Shown in pieces: positions 58,946 through 64,000 of a stretch of DNA of 64,000 nucleotides. Position 1 is the first letter of the stretch, and every line of letters starts with the position of its first letter. The position numbers and the translations under genes were made by a program. The notes below the pieces were generated by a model. It did no database searches and was not told the DNA's origin. It worked only from the letters and a program-made list of their open reading frames with translations. Origin of the DNA: Caulobacter sp. GTDB taxonomy: Bacteria; Pseudomonadota; Alphaproteobacteria; Caulobacterales; Caulobacteraceae. Location: NCBI GenBank assembly GCA_019636175.1, contig JAHBYC010000001.1, forward strand, positions 141,786-205,785, in the 5' to 3' direction.

Positions 58946-60434
58946 GAAATCTACCGTCATCAAAGGCGCCACCGGCGATTGGGAAATCGTCATGGGGCTG
59001 GAGATCCACGCCCAGGTGGCCAGCAAGTCCAAGCTGTTCAGCGGCGCCGCCGTCGGCTTTGGCGCGGGGCCGAACGAACAGGTCAGCCTGGTCGATGCGG
59101 CGATGCCCGGCATGCTGCCGGTGCTGAACCGCTACTGCGTCGAGCAGGCGGTGCGGACCGGTCTTGGACTGAAGGCGAAGATCAATCTGAAGAGCCGGTT
59201 CGACCGCAAGAACTACTTCTACCCCGACCTGCCGCAGGGCTATCAGATCAGCCAGTTCGACCAGCCCATCGTCGGCGAGGGCGAGGTTCTGGTCGAGCGC
59301 GACGACGGGACCAGCTTCGTCGTCGGCATCGAGCGGCTGCATCTGGAACAGGACGCCGGCAAGTCGATCCACGACCTGGATCCGAACGCCACCTACGTCG
59401 ACCTGAACCGCTCGGGCACGGCGCTGATGGAGATCGTCTCCCGCCCGCACATCCGCACCTCCGAAGAGGCCGCCGCCTACGTCAAGAAGATCCGGGCCAT
59501 CCTGATCACGCTTGGCACCTGCGACGGTGATCTGGAGAAGGGCAACCTGCGGGCCGACGTCAACGTCTCGGTCTGCCGGGCCGGCGGCTATGAGAAATTC
59601 CGCCAGACGGACGACTTCAAGCACCTGGGCACCCGGTGCGAGATCAAGAACGTCAACTCCTACCGCTACATCCAGCAGGCCATCGAATATGAGGCCCGCC
59701 GCCAGATTGAGATCATCGAGGACGGCGGGACCATCGTGCAGGAAACCCGGCTGTTCGATCCGACCAAGGGGGAGACCCGGTCGATGCGGTCCAAGGAAGA
59801 GGCGATGGACTATCGCTACTTCCCCGATCCGGACCTGCTGCCGCTGGTGCTCGACGCCGCCTGGGTCAAGGAGATCGAGGCCAGCCTGCCGGAACTGCCC
59901 GACGCCAAGAAGGCCCGGCTGCAGAGCCAGTATGGCCTTTCGGCCTACGACGCCCGGGTTCTCACCGGCGACGGCGATCTGGCGGCCTTCTTCGAGACCG
60001 CCGTCGCCGGGCGCGACGCCAAGCTGACCGCCAACTGGATCATCAACGACCTGTCCGGGGCCCTGGCCAAGGACGGGCTGGAGATCACCGCCTCGCCAAT
60101 CCCGCCCTCGGATATCGCCGAGCTGGTCAAGCTGATCGAGACCGACGTGGTGTCCTCGAAGATCGCCAAGGTGGTGTTCGAGCACATGTGGGCGGGAGAA
60201 GGCTCGCCTGCGGCGATCGTCGAGAAGCGCGGCCTGGTCCAGGTCACCGACACCGGCGCCATCGAGGCGGTGGTCGACAAGCTGATCGCCGCCAATCCCG
60301 GCCAGGCCGAGGCGGTGAAGGCCAAGCCCCAGGCCATCGGCTGGTTTGTCGGCCAGGTGATGAAGGAAATGGCCGGCAAGGCCAATCCGGCGGCGGTGAA
60401 CGCCATCCTGAAAGCCAAGCTTGGGGTGGAGTAG
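58938..60434 (+). CDS. gatB: Asp/Glu-tRNA amidotransferase subunit B
   Basis: The protein has 498 residues: the kinase-like N-terminal domain with [20 protein letters not shown] and the [13 protein letters not shown] substrate loop, a helical middle, and the YqeY-like C-terminal tail domain. GatB phosphorylates and amidates the misacylated tRNA. Its ATG at 58938 overlaps the small membrane protein gene by 8 bp, so coupling is likely. It is followed by an inverted repeat element. Confidence 0.97.
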   Translation: MSEKSTVIKGATGDWEIVMGLEIHAQVASKSKLFSGAAVGFGAGPNEQVSLVDAAMPGMLPVLNRYCVEQAVRTGLGLKAKINLKSRFDRKNYFYPDLPQGYQISQFDQPIVGEGEVLVERDDGTSFVVGIERLHLEQDAGKSIHDLDPNATYVDLNRSGTALMEIVSRPHIRTSEEAAAYVKKIRAILITLGTCDGDLEKGNLRADVNVSVCRAGGYEKFRQTDDFKHLGTRCEIKNVNSYRYIQQAIEYEARRQIEIIEDGGTIVQETRLFDPTKGETRSMRSKEEAMDYRYFPDPDLLPLVLDAAWVKEIEASLPELPDAKKARLQSQYGLSAYDARVLTGDGDLAAFFETAVAGRDAKLTANWIINDLSGALAKDGLEITASPIPPSDIAELVKLIETDVVSSKIAKVVFEHMWAGEGSPAAIVEKRGLVQVTDTGAIEAVVDKLIAANPGQAEAVKAKPQAIGWFVGQVMKEMAGKANPAAVNAILKAKLGVE

Positions 60435-60444
60435 CGGGCGTGAA

Positions 60445-60600
60445 CCTTCTCCCCTTGCGGGAGAAGGTGGTCCGCAGGACCGGATGAGGGGTTGAAAACA
60501 GAACCAGCCGCCATGGCCGGTGACTACGACCATCCCTGGCTGGTGGCGCGACCCCTCATCCGTCGGCTTCGCCGCCACCTTCTCCCCCAAGGGGAGAAGG
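60445..60600. repeat. Inverted pair of CCTTCTCCCC repeat units
   Basis: Left unit 60445-60492: CCTTCTCCCC, TTGC, GGGAGAAGGTGG, a short hairpin, CGGATGAGGGGT. Right unit 60551-60600, inverted, with CGGCGAAGCCG as its hairpin. The two units share the outer and inner words almost exactly. Such elements are widely dispersed between genes in alphaproteobacteria. The right unit runs into the 3' end of the DUF4169 gene. Confidence 0.8.
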
Positions 60601-60780
60601 ACCTCCGGGAGCCCGCTTCGCCCCGTCCAGCGCGGCCTCGGCCTTCTCCCGCCGCGCCTTTTCCAGGGCGGTCTCGGCGCCGGTCCGGCCGAACTTCGCG
60701 CGGTTCTCGACCGCCGTCTGGCGGCCCCTGGCCTTGTCCCTGGCCTTGCGCGCCTTGTTGAGGTTGATCAGCTCAGCCAT
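60556..60780 (-). CDS. DUF4169 family protein with repeat-encoded C terminus
   Basis: The protein has 74 residues. MAELINLNKARKARDKARG followed by ENRAKFGRTGAETALEKARR is the DUF4169 pattern, a short basic helical protein of unknown function in alphaproteobacteria. Normal members end soon after EKARREKAEAAL; here about 16 extra residues (GGPSPLGGEGGGEADG) are encoded by the repeat unit at 60551-60600, which also supplies the stop codon. The start ATG at 60780 is conserved. It is divergent from the DUF2171 gene. Confidence 0.8.
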   Translation of the reverse strand: MAELINLNKARKARDKARGRQTAVENRAKFGRTGAETALEKARREKAEAALDGAKRAPGGPSPLGGEGGGEADG

Positions 60781-60875
60781 CTGTTTTCCCAAAAGAACGG
60801 CGATTTTCCTGAAACTGTCTGGCTGGCCGCCCGTTGAAGCGGAACAGGGGAACGAAAACCAGACAGGAGCAGACG

Positions 60876-61112
60876 ATGAACAACGCCGCAGGCATTCGCG
60901 AGAGCATGGAAGTTGTCGGTTCGGATGACAAGCACGTCGGCCGAGTCGACCATGTGCTGGAGACCGATATCGAACTGGCCAAGATCGATCTGGCCGGCGG
61001 CTTCAAGCACCACCTGATCCCGATCAGCTGGGTCGACCACGTCGCCGACGATAAGGTTTGCCTCAACCTGACCGCCGACGCGGCCAAGTCCGCCTGGCGT
61101 GAAAAACACTAG
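60876..61112 (+). CDS. DUF2171 (PRC-barrel-like) protein
   Basis: The protein has 78 residues: IRESMEVVGSDDKHVGRVDH is the start of the DUF2171/PRC-barrel fold and ITPISWVDHVADDKVCLNL-type segment (here LIPISWVDHVADDKVCLNLT) ends it. The family is linked to stress responses in alphaproteobacteria, but its molecular function is unknown. AGGAG lies before the ATG at 60876. The 146-bp gap after it holds the word AGAGCGTGTTTC but no other clear signal. Confidence 0.82.
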   Translation: MNNAAGIRESMEVVGSDDKHVGRVDHVLETDIELAKIDLAGGFKHHLIPISWVDHVADDKVCLNLTADAAKSAWREKH

Positions 61113-61258
61113 AGCGTGTTTCTACCGCGGGAGCCGGGAAGCTGATCAGGCCTGCCCGCTCCGCATCGACTGGGCCTGCGGTCGAGCCGCAGGTCCATGG
61201 TCGGTCTCGGCCGACCCGGACTTTGCCTGAGACAACAAGGTCGGTTGCCCGACCGGCC

Positions 61259-63742
61259 TCAGAGCAACCAGCCGCCGGTGTCGCCGGTGACGTCGCCGTT
61301 GATCTTGACCTGATAATCGGTTCGGCCGTCGCCATCGATGTCGAGACGCACGATCGTGACGCCCCCGGCAAAGGTCAGGGTCATTTCGCCGGCCTGCTTG
61401 CTGAAACTGGACACCACCGAAATCGTGTCCGCAAAGGCGCCCGAGAAGTCCATGATGTCCCCCTCGGCGGTATTGAAGTCATAGATCTGGTCGGTTTCGA
61501 GCGTTCCGCCAAAGGCGTGGGAGACCACGAAGGTGTCGGCGCCCGCCCCGCCGCGCAGAAGGTCATTGCCCTGACCGCCGATGATGAAGTCGTCGCCGTC
61601 GTTGCCGTTGATGGTGTCGACTCCGGCGCCGCCGTCGAGACGGTTGGCCCCTGAGTTACCCTGGATATTGTTGGCCAGACCGTTGCCGGTCCCGTCGATG
61701 TCGCCGCCGCCCTGAAGTTGCAGGCCTTCGATATTGTCGGAGAGGGTCCAGGTCAGGTCGGCGCGGACGATATCGTAGCCTTCGTTCGCCAGTTCGATCG
61801 TCTGATCGCCGGCGTCATTGACAATGTAGATGTCGTTCTCCGTGCCGCCCGACATGATGTCCGCGCCCGTGCCGCCATCGAGATAGTCGTTGCCGCCCTC
61901 GCCGTTGAGGGTGTCGATGTCATCGTCGCCGGACATGCGGTCATTCCCCGTGCCGCCGTTCAACTCATCAGCGCCCGCGCCGCCAAACAGCTTGTCGCCG
62001 CCGTCGCCGCCGTTCAGCGTGTCCGCGCCGTCCTCGCCGTACAGCAGGTCGCCGCCGGCGTCGCCATTGAGAATGTCGTTGTTATCGCCGCCGAACAGCT
62101 GGTCGGACAGGTCGCCGCCACTCAGGACGTCGTCGCCGGCCAGGCCGCGAAGGATGTCGTTGCCAGCGCCGCCGTCAGCGGTGTCGTTGCCGGCTGTGCC
62201 CGTGAGGTCGTCGTCGCCTGGCGTGCCGGCGAATGAGCTGGTTTCGATGCCGTAAATGATCCAGGCGGCGCCGGAGTTATTGCCGCCGGCGTCGTTGAAC
62301 GGCGTGCCGACGAGGATGTCGGCGACGCCGTCGTGGTTGAAGTCGCCCCCGCCAGCGACGCTGCGCAGGCTGTCACCCGCAGCCTCGCCGTTGATCTTCA
62401 ACCCGTTGGTTCCATCAAGGCCGCCAAGCGAGACCGTGGCGCCGAAAGTGTTGCGCCCGAAGATGACATAGGCGGCGCCGGAGCTGCTGCCGTTGGGGTC
62501 CTGGCCGGAGGCGGCGACGCCGATATCATCGATGCCGTCGCCGTTGACATCGCCCAGGCCGGCGACCCGCAGACCGAGGTTGTCGCCAGAGACCTGGCCG
62601 TCAATGCGGAAGCCGTTGGTCCCGTCGAGGGTGCTGGCGCTGAAGCTGGCCGCGAAGTCGCCGGAAACAGAGGTGTCCTTGCCGAACACCACAAAGGCCC
62701 CGCCGTTGTTGGTCAGGCCGTTGGCGCCGACGATGAAGTCGTCGATGCCGTCGCCATTGACGTCGCCGGCCCCATCGACCGAAATTCCCAGCTGGTCCCC
62801 GACCGCCAGGCCGGTTACGCGGAAACCGTTCGTGCCGTCCAGGCCGCTGAGGGCCACTGACGCCGCGAAGTCGCCGGCGACCGAGGTGTCCTTGCCAAAG
62901 ATGACGTAGGCGGAACCCGCATTGGCGCCGTTGGAGTCGGAGCCCTGGGCGCCGACAATGATATCGTCGATCCCGTCGCCGTTTATATCGCCGGCGTTGG
63001 CCACGGACACGCCGGCATAGTCGTAGACCGCGACGGCCGGCAACTTGAAACCATTAGTCCCGTCCAGCGTGGCGACGTCGAGGTTGCCGACGAAGCCGCT
63101 GTCCGTGCCGAAGATGACATAGGCCGCGCCGCGGTAGTTGTCTGCCTGCAGGGCGCCGACGACCATGTCGTCAATGCCGTCACCGTTGAAGTCTCCGCCG
63201 CCGGCGACCCAGTAGCCCAGGCTGTCGCCGCCCTGCGTGCCGCTGATCTGGAAACCCGTCGTCCCCGTCAGGCTGGACGTGGCGATGTCGGCGGCAAAGT
63301 CGCCGTCCACGGCCGTGTTCTTGCCGAACACGATATAGGCGGCGCCCGAGCCGCCTCCGTCCGGATCGGCGCCCGAAGCGCCGATGATCAGGTCATCGAT
63401 GCCGTCGCCGTTGACATCGCCGGCCCCGGCGACCGAGACGCCGACGAAGTCCTGGGCGTATTCCCCGCCGTTGACCTGGAAGCCGTTGGTTCCGTTCAGG
63501 CTGGAGAGGCTGACGTTGGCGGCAAATCCCGAGGCGTTGCCGAAGACGATATAGACCGCGCCCTGGCTGGCGCCGCCGACGCCGGTGGCGCCGATGGCGA
63601 AATCGTCTATGCCGTCACCGTTGATGTCGCCGACGTTGGCGACAGACTGGCCGGCATAATTGCTCGCCGTCTCTCCGCTGACCTGGGAGCCGGTCGTCCC
63701 ATCCAGAGCGTTGGTTTCCACGACAGCGGGAAAAACGGCCAT
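61259..63742 (-). CDS. Secreted FG-GAP beta-propeller/RTX calcium-binding protein
   Basis: The protein has 827 residues. Residues 25-500 hold seven FG-GAP/integrin alpha repeats of the form GDxNGDGxDDxxxGA, the number expected for one seven-bladed propeller with a calcium loop in each blade. From about 506 follow RTX nonapeptides (GGxGxDxLxGG type) at 506-635 and 680-740, and the protein ends GDTGGWLL, like type I secretion substrates. There is no N-terminal signal peptide. The partner exporter is not in the window. The role is probably adhesion or surface structure. Confidence 0.88.
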   Translation of the reverse strand: MAVFPAVVETNALDGTTGSQVSGETASNYAGQSVANVGDINGDGIDDFAIGATGVGGASQGAVYIVFGNASGFAANVSLSSLNGTNGFQVNGGEYAQDFVGVSVAGAGDVNGDGIDDLIIGASGADPDGGGSGAAYIVFGKNTAVDGDFAADIATSSLTGTTGFQISGTQGGDSLGYWVAGGGDFNGDGIDDMVVGALQADNYRGAAYVIFGTDSGFVGNLDVATLDGTNGFKLPAVAVYDYAGVSVANAGDINGDGIDDIIVGAQGSDSNGANAGSAYVIFGKDTSVAGDFAASVALSGLDGTNGFRVTGLAVGDQLGISVDGAGDVNGDGIDDFIVGANGLTNNGGAFVVFGKDTSVSGDFAASFSASTLDGTNGFRIDGQVSGDNLGLRVAGLGDVNGDGIDDIGVAASGQDPNGSSSGAAYVIFGRNTFGATVSLGGLDGTNGLKINGEAAGDSLRSVAGGGDFNHDGVADILVGTPFNDAGGNNSGAAWIIYGIETSSFAGTPGDDDLTGTAGNDTADGGAGNDILRGLAGDDVLSGGDLSDQLFGGDNNDILNGDAGGDLLYGEDGADTLNGGDGGDKLFGGAGADELNGGTGNDRMSGDDDIDTLNGEGGNDYLDGGTGADIMSGGTENDIYIVNDAGDQTIELANEGYDIVRADLTWTLSDNIEGLQLQGGGDIDGTGNGLANNIQGNSGANRLDGGAGVDTINGNDGDDFIIGGQGNDLLRGGAGADTFVVSHAFGGTLETDQIYDFNTAEGDIMDFSGAFADTISVVSSFSKQAGEMTLTFAGGVTIVRLDIDGDGRTDYQVKINGDVTGDTGGWLL

Positions 63743-63873
63743 AAAAGTGATCCTCAAGCAGCCTGAACAGATGCTGGTGCGGAGAACGGGTGATTCCTAC
63801 TCCAAGGTAACCACGATTTGGGCACTCTTGTTACGGGAAAATCAACTGATTACGGCAAAACGAGCTGAGCGGC

Positions 63874-64000
<127 letters not shown>

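Overview
The window is GC-rich, gene-dense chromosomal DNA of an alphaproteobacterium, almost certainly a member of the Caulobacteraceae (Caulobacter, Phenylobacterium or Brevundimonas type). The strongest evidence is the divK-pleD pair at 13.4-15.2 kb: PleD has the 454-residue length and the D53, RxxD 359-362 and GGEEF 368-372 positions that I know for Caulobacter PleD. Other supports are a motB without motA beside it, the ruvX/gatCAB/pyrBC'/plsY/dprA/topA/rnr/rpmG gene set, and families of short palindromic intergenic repeats typical of this group. I see no tRNA, rRNA, CRISPR, insertion sequence, phage gene or replication origin.

Layout. 0-15.7 kb: a DNA-alkylation-repair fragment, recO, parC, an acyltransferase/membrane protein/winged-helix operon, a serine hydrolase, lemA plus an M48 protease, bpt, motB, several oxidoreductases, and divK-pleD. 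15.7-23.8 kb, minus strand: rpmG, two Nudix hydrolases, DUF4424, rnr and two DUF4139 proteins. 23.9-30.3 kb: a large autotransporter with aspartate-rich calcium-type repeats, then topA. 30.5-49.6 kb: a mixed block (NTF2-like, ExoD, carboxylesterase, EF-G paralogue, class A beta-lactamase, trmJ, DUF1254, nitronate monooxygenase, formaldehyde detoxification genes adhC and fghA, rpsD, a bolA/aldo-keto-like/grxD/thioesterase operon, two paralogous lipoproteins, a serine hydrolase). 49.6-60.4 kb: dprA, plsY, a dihydroorotase-like gene, pyrB, a carrier, ruvX and gatC-gatA-small membrane protein-gatB. 60.5-64 kb: DUF4169, DUF2171, a secreted FG-GAP/RTX protein and the end of an aminotransferase gene.

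Functionally, the backbone covers DNA topology, recombination and competence (parC, topA, recO, dprA, ruvX), RNA and translation (rnr, rpsD, rpmG, gatCAB, trmJ, bpt), pyrimidine and phospholipid synthesis (pyrB with a catalytically degraded dihydroorotase-like partner, plsY) and cell-cycle/c-di-GMP control (divK, pleD). The accessory part is rich in exported proteins: lipoproteins, DUF4139/DUF4424 proteins, an autotransporter and an RTX protein. The backbone order looks ancestral for alphaproteobacteria. The 30.5-49.6 kb block separates dprA from topA, and the autotransporter/DUF4139 block separates topA from rnr; both look like accessory insertions or rearrangements.

The most interesting signals are the calcium-type repeats built into the autotransporter passenger, the degraded dihydroorotase, a degraded aldo-keto reductase between bolA and grxD, a near-perfect 36-bp palindrome before the DUF1254 gene, a lipoprotein pair with two mutually exclusive leader hairpins, and several repeat families, one of which supplies the C terminus of a DUF4169 protein.
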